64,000 bases of DNA from Desmodus rotundus (GCF_022682495.2 NC_071399.1:4321342-4385341); one strand, 5' to 3'. Counted from the stretch's first letter, positions 45,757 through 59,450 are shown. Numbers and translations: made by a program. Notes: generated by a model not told the origin, from the sequence alone.

Positions 45757-46193
45757 AGAATTGAGGCAAGCCTAACAGGGATCTCAAAATGTCCACCCCC
45801 TAATCCCAGGAACCTGTGAGCGTGTCCACCCCACGTGCGGAAAAGAACGTGGCGGGCGTGCTTGAGCTGAGTATGTTCAGGGGAGGACCGTGGCCTGGGT
45901 CTCCCAGGTGGAGTCAGTTAATTGCGAGGCCCTTTAAGAGGGAGGCAGGCAGCTCAGATGCGGGTAGTGGGTCTGATCATTCAGTAGGAGGTGGGGGGTG
46001 AAGAGGCATCATGGGTTCTGGTAGCAACTGGACGCCCGAAAAGCCCAGAAGTCTTCCCTCGTGTCCAGGAAGGACGTGGCCGGGCTGGCACCCTGATTTA
46101 GCCTTCTGAGGGTAAGTGAAGTCATTTTGTCATTTTAAGGCACTATATGTGTAGTGCTGTGTTGCAGCAGCTAGAGGAAACCCACACGGGAGT
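45757..46193 (+). mobile_element. MLT1-like MaLR LTR, plus strand
   Basis: The order ctcaaaatgtccacccccta (45782-45801), atcccaggaacctgtgagcg, ggccctttaagagggaggca, then attttgtcattttaaggcac and gtgctgtgttgcagcagcta ends in gaggaaacccacac. This is the layout of an MLT1-type LTR or a close relative. The family assignment is approximate. The frame at 45816-46001 is inside it. Confidence 0.6.
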
Positions 46194-47754
46194 GTGGGTA
46201 ACATAAGCGAAACTCCTCAAATTCTCTCTGCAGGCATCCCTTGAGTTACCTTGAACCTGAGACCGCATTTCTGAACCAGTTTCCCTGAGGCTGCTCACTG
46301 TTATGGCCTCTTACTCTTAGGTTTCTTTGGGCTTCAGAAACCATTTTTTCCACCACCATCCTGCCTCCTAGCTTGAGAGGGGCAGGGAGTCTGTCTCTGC
46401 TGCTACAAACAACCCGCGTGCGAGGGCCGCCTGGCCTTTAGCTCTCTGTTAAGTGCGTGCTGTCGTCTGCGGGGGTCTGGCCCAGCCGGTCAAGGACGAC
46501 CCAGGGCACTCTTGCCGTTGCCAGTGGGGTGGAGTTCTGTGTATTTAACTGAAGCAATAGAGAAATAGAGGGGGCTGTTTTTTCTACAATCTCAGAAGCA
46601 CATTACCCGTCTAGGCCACGTAGGACTTAAGCAGGAAAGGGTGGGCGGTTTATGTTTAGAAAAGTGGAATTTGAAGGGAAGTGCCCGCATCACTCTTGGC
46701 CGTGAAAGGTGTTTGCAGTAACAGCTCCGTGAGGCAGCACCGCCAGCGGGCCGCGGCACTTCTGTTTTGCGGAGGGTCTGAGCGCCGAGCGTTTTCCTCC
46801 GACTAATGCTTTTGGGGAGGACACTGCAGGTTGAATCACTTCAGCGATAATGAAACATTCTTAAAATAATGCTTTTGTAATGACTGTAATTACAAAGGAG
46901 GCTTTTACAAAGAAAAATGCTATTTTTGAAAAATCTATTTTGGGCTTTTTTTGTGATTCCACATGTAACAAGGAGAGAGGAAACAATCATTTCAAACATT
47001 CCTTTCTTTTCCAGTGAATGTAGATGGAAATTCTTCAAAGTACTTGCTTTACGGGAGTCTGAATTTGGTAGCTTTCCTGGAAGCAGCCTCAGCGGAGTTG
47101 CGTAGCCCTGGGAGGTTAACGGACTTGGGAGTGAACGGAAAGTTCTCCTTTCTGGGTGGACGAGACCACAGGGCTTCACAACACAGACGCTGCTCCTGCA
47201 CCCAGGACTGTGGCTGACCTTTGGCCGCAGGTGGGGATCGTTGGCGGAGTGCTCCTTCAGATGGCACGTTGACTGGTCCCGTGGTGTGAGCTGTGGGCTG
47301 TGGCCTGAGTGCATCAAAGATTTTTCCCCCCAGGTGGGGGTCACGTTTCGCCTGCCTGCTGACCAGCCTGCAGGTCTTACTTACTGCGATTTATGAAAGG
47401 CTGAGACTGTCCTCACCCTGCAGTCCTGTCCCCTCTCAGCGCAGTTTCATCTGGCTGAGCCTTAGGAGGGCTGATGTTCAACGTGGCATCACTCTCTCCA
47501 GGGTAGACCTGCGGTGGCTGAGCCTGGGCTCACACTGCGTAGCTGCTTCACGATTTTATAAACAAAACGTTACCAAACTCCCAAGGCTCCCGCCATCCAC
47601 TGCGTCTTTCGGGGTCAATAGTTCAACAACGCAGGTCCATTGTGCACGGGCGGGGGGGGGGGGGGGGGGGGGGGGGGAGGGTGACCAGCTCTTACGGGGG
47701 AAGCACCCTAGTGCCAGGAACTCAGTCCTTTCCCCTGAGAAATCATCCCCCCCC
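46194..47754. other. Unassigned, partly CpG-rich sequence with a poly-G tract
   Basis: There is no gene. 46690-46805 is a small CpG cluster followed by a palindromic TAAT site (46874-46896). The longest frames of the window (46841-47344 minus, 167 codons; 47293-47808 plus, 171 codons) lie here. The plus-strand one runs through the G homopolymer and into the L1 3' end, so it is an artefact; the minus-strand one shows no domain. Confidence 0.45.
47652..47677. repeat. Poly-G homopolymer, 26 bases
   Basis: An uninterrupted run of 26 G, preceded by gggc. It can form G-quadruplexes. The length is likely to be inaccurate in any assembly. With the C run at 1381-1403 it is one of two such tracts in the window. 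Confidence 0.95.
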
Positions 47755-48120
47755 TTTTTTTTTTTTTTAAATCTTATCGGGACAACATTGGTTAACAACA
47801 TTATCTAAATCCCTGTGTCCAACATTATGAGACCTCTGTGTACTGCACTGCGTGCTCACCACCCGAAGCCCGGTCTCCTTCTCTCACCTGGTGCAATCCC
47901 TGACCCCTCTACCCTCTTTGTCCAAGCCCCAGAATGGCACCTACCATTCTGTTGTCTCCGCCTGCAAGTCTGGCGTTCTGGTTTTGTCGGTGGACTTGCT
48001 GGTTCTTTGTTTTATATCCCGCATGTGAGTGAAGTCACAGGGTCCTTGTCCTGTTCCACCTGACGTGTTTCCGTTGGCGTGACACTCCATCTCTTACATG
48101 GGCCTCAGTGATGGTGGTCT
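47755..48120 (-). mobile_element. LINE-1 3' end, minus strand
   Basis: A poly-T run (47755-47768) followed by tcttatcgggacaacattgg, then ttaacaacattatctaaatc, ctgcactgcgtgctcaccac and gagtgaagtcacagggtcct is the reverse complement of a laurasiatherian L1 3' untranslated region. About 365 bp remain. I see no certain target duplication, so the right limit is approximate. Confidence 0.78.
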
Positions 48121-51100
48121 CTACCTACAACCCCACCAGAGTAGGGCAGTGGCAGCTAAACATTGTATTGTTATTACTGTCATAAGATTTAGCAACTCCT
48201 GCTTTTAATAGGTTAGTACTTACAGTATACATTTATTTGAAGTTAATGCATTTTTGCCTTAGGTGTTTGGGCAATGAACATGAGCATATGCAGCTTATTT
48301 ATTTTTTAAATCACAATGAACGGTTACGTGAACGTGTGCTTCTATTGTTTAACCATATCTAGTGCCATGGGACGGTGACTCTCAAATCTGTAGGTCATTT
48401 TGATTGAAAACTCAGTGACTTAACCCTCCCTTTTCTCCAACGCCTGACTATAAGGCAGTATTTCTGCTGTCCTGTGCATTCTTTTCCTCAGTCTCTAGGA
48501 AAAATGCTAAGCCCTTCACACGTTGGCTCACAAATTATTGGGAAATATTGTGTTAATAGCTCCTGACTCACAAATAATGTCTCATCGCTGACAGTGATTG
48601 ATGACCTTACTTTTTCAGCCAGGAATGCTTATAAAGATAAAAGAAGTATTAAACGCTTGCAATACTTCCACAGAGGAGGTAGGAAGGAAATGTTTGACCT
48701 GAGACTTATTGTCAATGCCAACAGAGTGGTCCTATGGACAGTGCTCTGTAAATTAAAAAAAAAAAGTTCACTCCTATGAATTCGTTACCACTTTGAGATG
48801 GCTATCTTCCGAAAGTTTTCCAGCAGCACACCCCACAGTCCATATCGGTGTAACACAGTACGATTAACATGGAAGTGAAAATAAGGCAACTACCTCTACT
48901 AAAATTTAGTGCAGCATAGCTTCTTAAATAGGGTGAGAGACACACGTTTCCAGGGGTGTAGGAAGGTGAGTTCTCGGGGCTCCCCAGCCTATCTCCTTGT
49001 GATCCCCCTTTTTCCATTAGGGTCTCCCCACTCTGGGGGCCAAAGATGACGAATTCTGCTTTAAGTCTCATCCTACAAATGGTCGTGGCTACAACTCCTT
49101 TATACACATTGCCCCAGCGATGTCTGCAACACGGTCTACAGCTATCGCCGTCCGCCTGGAGTGCCCAGTGCTGAAAATCCCAGCCAGTCTCACCTTCGGT
49201 GGAGGTCCTCCCTTATCTTATCACCATCAGTCCATTTTGATTTCTGGCTGGTTGCCCACAGCCCATTCCCAGTGTGTATACCTTTACTAGAGCCCTGTGA
49301 CTATTCCCACAGTATTTATTTCTGAAGGTATCGAAGGGCAGGTCCGCATTCGGGGCACATGTGGTTGTTCAGCCTGGAGCCTGTCACTGGTCTTCCATCC
49401 TTCCAATAACTCTGCAATCCTAAAGGTTAGGCCGAGTTGCTTGTTTTCATCTTTAGATAGTTTTGGTGTTTGTTTGTTTGTTTTAAGTTGCTTAAAGGTC
49501 CCAACTAAAACAATCACTGTTAGTGATTATGAATTCCTCAATACTAGTGGTGATTAGAGGTAGGAGAGACTGCTCTGGGACAAATTTCCCAAAGAGATGT
49601 TTGATGTAGGGATTGAAGGATGGGGAGAAATTGACCATGTTATGTGAAGAACATTCAGTGATGGATAAATTGGTACCAAATATTTTAAGCTAAAACAAAT
49701 GTACTGTAATTGGGGGAAGGAGGTAAAAATAAATAACTTCATGTTACAAATGTGAGAGTGAAGAAGCAGATTGAGAATGTATTTTTAAAATTTTGATGCT
49801 GGCTTTTTAAAAATAGTATACACATTATACATTTAAAGTTGCTAAATCTAGGGTAGACTGCAAAAGAGAGTAGTAGCCCTATTTTAGAAAAGAAACATTC
49901 TAACTACAGATTAATTAAAAGTATAATTATTCATTGTTTTTGGCCTTTGCCTTGCTTTTAAGTTTTTAGTTATAAATTACAGATAACTAACTACATAAAA
50001 TATACATAATCTAAAAATTGATATTACAAATCTCTAATTGTTATATACATGTGAACAAGAATGTTAAACTTTTTTTCCTAGGACATATAATAGCAAAAAG
50101 GAAATGATATCTAAGAATTTTTTAATGATCATTTTTTGAGATCTGTTCATAGAATTTGTGGAAAATAAAACTAAGGCAAGAAACAAGTCATAAAATTATA
50201 AAATCTATTTACAAAGAGATTTTGGATAATTAAGAGACATTGAGGTAGAATTTCTAATCATAAAAATGCCAGAGAAAATTGTATCATATACAATTAGACC
50301 AGTATTGATATATATCTATATGTCTCTATATAATGTATATATGAATATATAAATGTGTGTGTGTGTGTATATACATGTATGTAAAATATTCAGGACCAAC
50401 ATTTGATTGGGTTGAAACCACTGTGCTTTCCACGTTAGTTAAATTAACAGGGTAAATTACAGAGCAGCATTCTACTGCTATTGTTGAAAAGTAGTGTTGC
50501 AACCAATCATCTAAATGTAACTTTGACATTATGGCTTAGGCAAAACATCTGGGTTTTGATAGAATTTTGTTTGTTTTTATTATCCACATGGTTTCTCTCA
50601 GTAGATGGTCCCAGTTTTTAGAGAATTTACTTTGTAGATTCTTTTCCAGTGTTTTATTTACTGACTACTCTGGTTTTGATGAAGAATAAGGCAACTAAGG
50701 ATCTTTGAGTGGGTCTCATTGTTACTCTGCAATCCCAGTTGTAGCCACATGTTACTGCTGAGGTCCTGAAATGTGGCCTGTTCCAATGGCAACGTGCTGT
50801 ATAAAATGTGCACTGGCTGTTGATAGATTTGGTAGGAAAAAAAATGTTTTCTATGTACATAGAATAAAATATATGTGGTTGGACAATATACTGCTAAATC
50901 AAGGTCGCTGACTTGGACGCACTTTGAGGGAATACCGGGTGTGCGGTAACAGGCTAGGGGTCTCCCCCTCCCCACCCTCCCTCTATGAGGAGGAGACGTG
51001 CGCTGGTTTCAAAGGGCGGCAGCACTTCTTAGTGGCATTGCAGGGACGACATTTATGTGTGACGTTGAAGAGGAAAACACCATCAGTTCGGGGCTGGAGC

Positions 51101-52039
51101 AGCTGTGTAGCGTTTGCACGATGTTCCCACGTGTGTGTGGGTTTTGCGAGGGTTCCTCGTGGGTTCCTCCCACGTCCCGCGCCTGTGCACGTGAGGTGAA
51201 CTGGCGTGTCTGCACAGTCCTAGGCAGAGTGAGGTTGGGCGGCTCTGCGAGGGAAGAGCATCCGGTCCAGGGTGGGTCCTGCCTTTGGGTTGGAGCTTCA
51301 GAGGGAGGGGCTCAAGCACCCAGGACCCAGGACTGGAATGAGCAGCTTGTAAAAGAAATTGCCTTCTTTAAAATTCAGCTTTCTTAATGTATGCATAGCA
51401 TACCCTTATTTCAGTGTCCACTATTAGAGTGTTTGGGTCTTTATTTAGAAGGCTGGTTGTGTTTTTGTGACCAGAAATATCCCATAGGAACTTAACTCTG
51501 TTTCTATTAGCCCAGAGTAAAATTGGGTTCATTCTCTGTCATTTCACTTAAAGCCACACTTTCTAAAAACCTGTTGGCTGTGTTAAGTGAGGACTTACCG
51601 GACCGGCTAACAGCATTAGCTTGCTTTTGGTTACAAATGCTTTTTTCAGTGACAAGTTTATTTTAATTCAAATATATAGACTGATTGTCATGCTTTGAAG
51701 AAAAAAAAATCTTTTTTTAAAGCTGCTTATAACCATTATGGTTTCTCAGGGGATGGCCTAAGATTTCCCATATTACCATGTGTATAGAAAACTTTAGTTT
51801 TTGAATAAACGTGATCTTGTAAGTATCATTAATCAAATGTATATGATGGTTTTCTAATATGCTTTGCCTGTCGACTTTCTTAGTAATTCTTTTACACCCC
51901 CGTGAAAATGACCCGTCAGACAATCTGCTGATGGCATTCACTGAGTTGGAATTAGTGTTGTAATCAACCTCATGTCCTTTAAAGCACAGTAATCAGGAGG
52001 ATGTGCCATGTAATGTGGGACGGTTCCATGCGGTATACA
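48121..52039. other. Repeat-poor AT-rich block
   Basis: There is no gene and no named interspersed repeat. A TA/TG-rich microsatellite patch lies at 50308-50388. A GC-richer patch at 50930-51330 gives overlapping frames on both strands without any domain. Confidence 0.45.
50308..50388. repeat. AT-rich/TG microsatellite patch
   Basis: Imperfect TA units (tatatatctatatgtctct, then tatataatgtatatatgaat) lead to an uninterrupted TG run of about 16 bases (50354-50369), followed by tatatacatgtatgta. Confidence 0.85.
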
Positions 52040-52092
52040 GCTGGATTTGGTGCCCCAGGCCGGATGTAGCCCGTGGGCTGTGTATCTGAAAA
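52040..52092. repeat. Possible hAT (MER-type) fragment
   Basis: The phrase ggatttggtgccccaggccg, then gatgtagcccgtgggctgtg resembles the part of mammalian hAT-type repeats that reads about 'ggccagatttggcccacgggc'. It is short and may be coincidental. Confidence 0.35.
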
Positions 52093-55000
52093 CCAAGTGG
52101 GGGGCACTCACGCCCTCCTTATTATTGTCTTTTTGCATTCTGATTGAACTCTTTCCAAACAATTCTCTAAAGAATGAACCTGTATGCCCTGACTATTTTA
52201 AACTTTTATCATCTTGTTCGCTGTATCCAACCACATGACTTACATTGGGTGAGCCGGGCCTTGCTCTGCACAGTGCCGTGTTCATGGAACCTTGCCCATT
52301 TGGGGGCAAAACCCTCTATTTTAGGTTCCATGCTAACTCGCCATTATCAAACCATTTAGGAAAGCAAGCCATATAACCATGAGACATTCATATTTTGGGT
52401 AGCTATAGTATACCATTAAGCATAAAATAAGGAAGATAAGTACTGTAAAAAAATGATTCTGAGATTTTTGTGCCAAATGTGATATTCCTAAATCATTGGA
52501 GACTCTCAAGCTGCTATTGATTCAAAGGGGAAAATGCCGTCTTCTCAAATGCATTTACTGTTTTCTTTTCCCATCGTGTCTTTGTTATAAAAATGGATTA
52601 TGAGCGCTTTATCTTGTTGCAGAGCAGACCAAGAATAGCAACATGATACGATCCTTTAGGAAGTGTGTATTTTATTGCACTAAATTTACATATGACATCA
52701 TTATTCTTTCTTTCCTGCTCCCCATATATTGCAGCAGTGCTGAGGATTCAATAAACACTTACTTTGATGGATTAATTCTTGGTCATAATATACACATCCA
52801 TATTTCTCAGAAAATTGTGTTCCTTTTCTATGTAACATATCAAGAATTCTTTTCTAAGATGATACATGTTACTGTATTGGTTACATAATAACTTCAATTA
52901 ATTCTAATGACATTAAGGGATCTTCTTATACAATTCACAATGAATTATTAGAATTATTCAGAGACTAGAGAAGAAAATACTTGTGTATAAGGCTAATTTC
53001 TCAGCTTTAAAAGAACAATATGCATACATGTGAATTTATCGATTTAACCAACCTTTTATGAGGACTACTTTGGACTTTGTATTTGCTTGTGACTTTCAGT
53101 AGCAATTATTTGCCGTGTAACAGTATTTACACACAGCCCACCTGGTGTCCTGTCTTCTATCCATCCTCTACCCTATTTGCCTGTGACTTACTCATTTAAC
53201 ACTGTTACCTATAGCTTTTTATACTAATTTTTTTTTAATTAGGAAGGTAATTTCAGACAAAGATGTAGCCCAATTCCTTCCCTCCCAGTGCCCTTTGTGT
53301 GTATACTGTGGTCCACCCAAGGATGCTTCTGATTGCGTAAGTTCATTCACTGAATCGAACCTTAGGCTGGTGGTGAAAGTTTTTACACTGTGAGCAAGAG
53401 GCCATTTGTCAACATTGACCTTATATGTGAACAGTTACAATTTGTTGATTCATGTGTCAAAGCCCCATCGTAAGGGAGTCAGCTAGGAAATTTTTTCTCA
53501 TTTGATAATATAACTCTCTCAGAAAGAGTTATGGATGGATTTGATGTGTCCAAGGTTGCAAACAGTCCAAAAGGCACCCAGAACATCTTGGGTGCTCACC
53601 TTTGTTGAACTAAGTTACATATCACAGCTTGGGTGTCCTTGTAGATTGTCCATAAAGTTATAACTCTGAGCAATATCCTGTTCTCAGTTATTTTATTGCT
53701 AACATAAGTAAGGTACACACAAGCTTTATAAAATAAATGGTCTCTCTGTATGATACATTACTTTATAGGATCTATGTATAAATAAGCAGTAGATGATGAA
53801 AGCTTTTACTTAAGAAAATTTAGCATAAATACATTATTAATGACAATAGGGAGTTAATTATAAATGAAGTGCCATAGTTTTGTAAACACAAGCTATAAGA
53901 TACAGCTGAAATTATAGGAGCCATGAAAAGTATAACACATGTTCGGAAAGCTGCATCAGGAAATGTCTCAATGAGATCAACAGGAAAATTCCTCAATGCA
54001 CCGGATGATGGACATCCCTCTACATATTAGCACATCCTTATTTAAATTCGAGAAGGTATGCCAAAATTATTAGGGTTTGTGGATTTCATAGAGGTACTTA
54101 CAATTGTAGAAAATGGAAGTGTTGAAAGAAAACACAACACAAACACTTCTGATGGAAAACAAAGTATAAAAATAACACACTGCGGCACAACAGATGTGCC
54201 TGGGAAAATATGCTGAAGAGAAGAGATGAACTTTGCAGGAGACGGGCATGTTTCTAATGGGTTTGTGTGCGTGAACGCACCGAATGGGAAGAAATTAGTC
54301 ATCGGAGCGAAGCTGGCATGAGTATTTTTAAATGCCAAAAATATCCTCGATCTAATTCCCTTGCACCAAGGCTTCCATCAACCTTAAAAATCACTCCCCT
54401 TGTATATGTATGTATGTATGTGTGTGTGCGGGTGTCTATATTGCTTTGAATGTTGCTGTGGAACCATGGAAGTTACTATGTGACCTGAAATTGTGCACAG
54501 TGGTCTTACTAATCGATGGGAAAAATTGAGTTTCTTCCATGACCTTCATGGACTTTGGCCTAAATATTAAACACTCCCTTACTATCGTTTTTACATGCAC
54601 AGGGAAATGAAAAATAGTAAAATTAATATTTTATTTGGTGCACTGTCTTTTGACACATTGGAAACATTGAGAATTAATTTACTTTTAACCGACGAACCAC
54701 GGTGAATAGCGAACATTATGGTGGCAGTGTCACTGTCTCTTCCCACGAGGGAGCTGGTGACATCTTTGGTAGGTGTGGTTCAGAGGACTATCTGTGACCC
54801 ATGGCTTGTTCCCGAGGCGCGGCCCCTTTTGCGGGTCTCACGTTGTGCAGATGTTCCATCCGCGCGCCTCTGCCTCCAAGTTGGGACCCTAGGAGGAGGG
54901 TGCGTTCGGCTGTAGCGTGTACAGCGGCCTGCTCCGTTTTACCCGGGGTGTAAAATGCTTCGGCTGCCCTGTAAGCCCGACAAGTTTTCTCTCGCTTGGA

Positions 55001-55879
55001 TGTGACCTAAAAGTCAGCCTAACTGTTTCAAGAGGAAACTAGAGACACATCTGAAGGAAATTTTGAAATGGTAACATTGCATGAGATGATTTTAGGACTT
55101 TTTAAAATAATTGTCTGAAAATCTTTTATTCGTTCATTCCCAAGAGACCTTTGGTGAGCGGGTGAGGGAAGCTGGGGACAGGGCGCCGGGCATCGTTTCA
55201 TGGTCCCAGTTGTGAAAGCCACGCATCTATTTATTCCGATACAATGGGCCTGTATGATTGTGTACGTTTAATGTGTCCGTGCGTGGTTTAATTCACTATT
55301 GCACTATGATATGTCAGATGTTAGCTCCTACCTCCATCACACCACATAATTATCATTTCTGTGAAACAATTAAGTCTCTCAGTGATTCAGTCCGGGTGCT
55401 GTGCAAATTTGAGCTGCAGGCAGCATCTCCCCAGCCCCCAATCCCAGTCCCCAGCCCCAGAAACAACTATTCTGCTCAGTTTCTGCCACTTTAGCTTGAA
55501 AAGCCTCCAATTCAGCAACAACTTTATATTTAAATGACCATATAAAATAATTGGAATGCATACTGGCAGGATTTAGAAGCTTTTTATTACCCTTAAATTA
55601 TTAACCACGTCCCCTATGTTTTCAGAGACCACCAAAAGCAGAGGACCGAGACTCCTCACCCTGACAGTCGCTAGATACCACACCTGCCCGCCCCCGCAAC
55701 AGCACAGACTTTCCGAGGTCCTCCAGGACGGACCTCTGCTTGTACAGGTGGGAATGTGAGGACACAAAATGGAAACAAACAGAAGGGGGACCCTATGTTC
55801 TCAGACTACCTAGGGCTGTGAAATCATTTCTGCCAGGTCTGCAATCGGCCAGCACACTTTTACACCCACATCTATTGTT
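52093..55879. other. Repeat-poor AT-rich block with one CpG cluster
   Basis: No gene or named repeat over about 3.8 kb. A small GC- and CpG-rich island lies at 54740-55000, in strong contrast to its AT-rich surroundings. A tatg/tgtg microsatellite occurs at 54402-54430. Short frames throughout are not convincing. Confidence 0.45.
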
Positions 55880-56040
55880 CAAACTTAATTCTTACAAAAA
55901 TGGCCCTCGACCCTGGAAAGACTAAGGTCACTTTACAAAAGTAACAAAGAAGTCATAAATCAGACACATGTCTCAAATGTCTTCCCGAGGTGACACAGCC
56001 CCTGAGGGAGCCCACAGCTTCTCACCTGGAGCCAAGGTGT
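55880..56040 (-). repeat. MIR SINE, minus strand
   Basis: The order tcactttacaaaagtaacaa (55928), agaagtcataaatcagacac, tgtcttcccgaggtgacaca (55978) and gcccctgagggagccc is the reverse complement of the MIR core (acagatgaggaaactgaggc, then acttgcccaaggtcacacag in that orientation). Confidence 0.6.
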
Positions 56041-59000
56041 ACCTGTTACCTGCCTGTGGCCTTCGTGATGAAAGGAAATGGCTTCTACACGTGTGTGTCG
56101 ATTAGAACCGCATTCCCAGAAACAGCTAGGTAAAGCTTTGAGCGATGCCCTGTGTGAAGTCCTTGGTAACCTTGATCTTTGTCCGAAGGTGTGCGAGTGT
56201 TTACGCTAATCTGTAAAATAAGGATTCCTGGAACCATTAGTTCAGGGCCGAGCAGGAAGCCCTCTGGACCCCCACACAGAATTAAATGACGCTTGGCTGC
56301 CTCTGTGAGTGTGCACTGTGGTGCCCTCGGGTCCTGCGCACATCGTGACCACTTTGCCTGCAGAGTGGTCCAGGTGGGCTCAGGGCTCAGTTCTTGGGTT
56401 TCCCTTCATGTCAGCTGCTGTCTCACCTGTATGGTCATAACTTCTTTAGTTGGTCGCCTTCTCCGAAGGGCTTCTAAACTTTTCAGATAAGTTTTTATTA
56501 TGTCCTGTACGCATATTCATACTGTCTCTTCTACCAAAATATCCTTAGGCAAGGAAGTTAAAGATACAGCAACACAATTTGCCTACATGTGTAGATAAGT
56601 TCAATGTTAAGCAAGTTCGAAGGAGGAAATTTATTATTTAAGGGTTTCGAGTTCTCTCTATGCCATCCTAAAATAAGAAAATGCTTACTATAGAAGTGAT
56701 GGGGACATTTTCAAAACAGCCATAACTGGTGCAGAGGAAAATACCTGTGATTTCTTCCGTGAATCTTTCATGCCTAACTTCCCCATGTACAAGGTTTAAA
56801 GATGGCCAAAATTTTCATGCAGAAAATTGCATGTCCACAGCAAATTTGATGGGGTAAGTATATCATAAAAATACTTTTGAATAATAGTGTGAAGTATGGT
56901 ACATCAAGAGTGGTAAATTTAATGGGGTAAAACACTTGCAGATATATTTGTGGGATGAAAACATTAATATTCAGAATGCTACTGATGTAGTATCTTATGT
57001 AGACTTTTTTCCCTCAAACACAAGCAATCAACAATCAATTTTCCCTTTGTCTTTCATGGTTATCCAATATCAGATAACTTACTTTCTTTAAATAGTAATT
57101 AATTTTGAATATTCTGTAATGATTTTTTCATTTTTATAAAATAAATTATTGAGTTACCATTTAAAAATTACCTAACTATAATTTCGCTGAAGCTTAAGCT
57201 TAGAGAATTGTAATTTATGAAAAAGTCCAGTGGGATCATATAAACTTAACAGCCTCCAAGAGATTCTACTTGGAGTTATTGGTATGTAACAAGCAATTTG
57301 TTCAAGGTGAAACTCCTTCCACACACACGTGGTTTGCATATTTCCTCGAGTCGCACAGCAAATCCATTCACTGATCTGATGAGCTTGCCAGCAGCGCCCT
57401 CCCAGAAAACTGACATTTACATGGGGGAGGTTAAATAAAATGTATATGATGAATCAAAGAAACGTATTGTAGGTTTCCTTATCTCCACTGACAATTTAAA
57501 CCTTTGCATAATGATCAGATCAAGAACAATATTCTTGTGATTTGTTGGGCCTGACAATTCAGTGTGACAAACTGAAATAACCGTTACATAGGAGATAGGC
57601 TTTTAGAAAGTGAGATTATTCTGGGTCATGATCTTAAGAACTGTGCTTGACTGCTAATGCCACCACCGTTTCTTCATCATAGAAAGCCGCCTGAAATATG
57701 CTGTGTGATAGTGTGGGACCCAGTGGGTAAGCTGGGTTAGAAACCATGTACAAACAGTTGCTGTTCAAAGGGAAAATGTTTTATTTATTCTTGATACAGT
57801 TCTAAGTAATTTCTATTTTAAAGAATAATGTTTATGACTTACACAGATCGTAAACATATTTAAACACAGTTGATAAATTAGGGAGGACCACAACATGATC
57901 GATGGTCCGCCTTGGTGATTTTAAAAGAATTTCTACAGGGATTTTTTTTAACTGAAATATCTTGACTCCCAGAGATGCCCCATCTTGTGTCATAGCTCTG
58001 TGCCCAGGCTCACATTTCTGCAAATACATTTCTGCAGAACTGTTATCGAATCTCGTTAAGGCACTGGGAATTTTAAGAGGTCTCTGTTCTTTTATCAGTT
58101 TGTATGTAGAGTTTGCATTTTTCTCTTTCGACTCACTGAATTCCTCTGTCAAGAACAAATGTAAACAATTTGCTACATATTCCTCATTTTCCTTAGAGAA
58201 TAATCAACATTTTACTGTAATTTTCATTCTACTTCTTTTGCCTTTTTTGGTTTTTCAATTGCTCGACAGGGATTTCTGGATTTCCAGACACTGGATTTTG
58301 AAGCTAGACTAGGTTCTATGATATTTCCTACAGCACATTTGTCCCCCCCCTTATCAGCTGTCACACCCCACTTTCATCCTCCACCTGAGCCCTAGGGACT
58401 GTAGGAGAGAGCTGACTTGGCTACACCGAAATCCGGTGCGAATGTTGTGCCCCCACGTGGGACCTAGCGATGGTGTAAGTTGGTTTCATGCCTCTAGTGT
58501 GAAGCCTTCTAATTGAACTAGTTGTAGCTAAATTATAGTCAAGGTTAGCAGAAAGATTCATACGGCATGTCAAAATTAAGTTTTGGTAACATCAAGTCTG
58601 TTCACACAAAATTGGTGTCTGTTGTATAAATGGAAAGCGTGTCTACGTTTTATCGACGGTAGCATTTCCTGGGTAGCAGGTTCCATAACCTTATATGTGG
58701 GCAAAACATGTTTTGGGCACGTCGCTATATCACACTACTCCAAGAAATAGCAGAAAAGCCAGGATGACAAAGTTGCTCTCCCTTTAATGGCATTTATAAT
58801 TTTCAGTAATAGTACTACTGTTATCTTATATCTCTTCAGATATCAGCCTATCCGGCTTCTTAGGCTTTTCCTCATAAATCAATCCCTGTATTCAAGTAAT
58901 TTTCAAACTCCACAGATGGTTTTGCTTAATTGTTTTAATATCAGAAGAACCTAATTTCCTAATGGCATTTTTCTCTAAGCACATAAAAAGACCTGCATTC

Positions 59001-59450
59001 TACAGCTTAATTATAGCCGAGAGAGCATAATTTTTCCTGGAGAGAATTTGGTAAAATCTCCTAAGATGATATTTAAGGCCTTCAGGATGGGTAAGTTTGG
59101 TGGAGTGTGAGGTGGCAGTTAAAATGTGGTCTTGGTGTAGGAGATCTTATCGATTCTTGTCATGAGGACTGACATTTCAACCTACATATTCGGTAGTTCT
59201 TGATGATTTAGTTTGAAGGAAACATATTTTTAAAGACTATTCAAACTATAAAGGTATACAATGGTATGTTGAAATGATGGAGAAATTCTTACGATACATT
59301 TTTTAAAATCTTGCACTATTAATCATGAAGGTTATAAACTAGTTTCACTAGGAAAAAATACTAAATAGCATATAAGATGGTGAAAATTGCACAGATACAA
59401 CTATTTTTTGAGACATTAGGGGTCTTTTGATTATCGCCCCCAAATGTGGG
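56041..59450. other. Repeat-poor AT-rich block
   Basis: No gene and no recognised repeat, except a weak MIR-like phrase (ctaatctgtaaaataaggat, 56207-56226). The opposed frames at 57832-58158 and 57962-58312 overlap each other and have no domain. Confidence 0.45.

Noticed and set aside
46841..47344. 167-codon minus-strand open reading frame
   Set aside because: No domain, motif, signal peptide or membrane segment is visible; it crosses from AT-rich to CpG-rich sequence and overlaps plus-strand frames of similar quality. Frames of this length occur by chance in GC-richer mammalian DNA.
47293..47808. 171-codon plus-strand open reading frame, the longest in the window
   Set aside because: It runs through the 26-base G homopolymer (reading as polyglycine) and the poly-T and L1 3' end beyond it, so it is a composite artefact.
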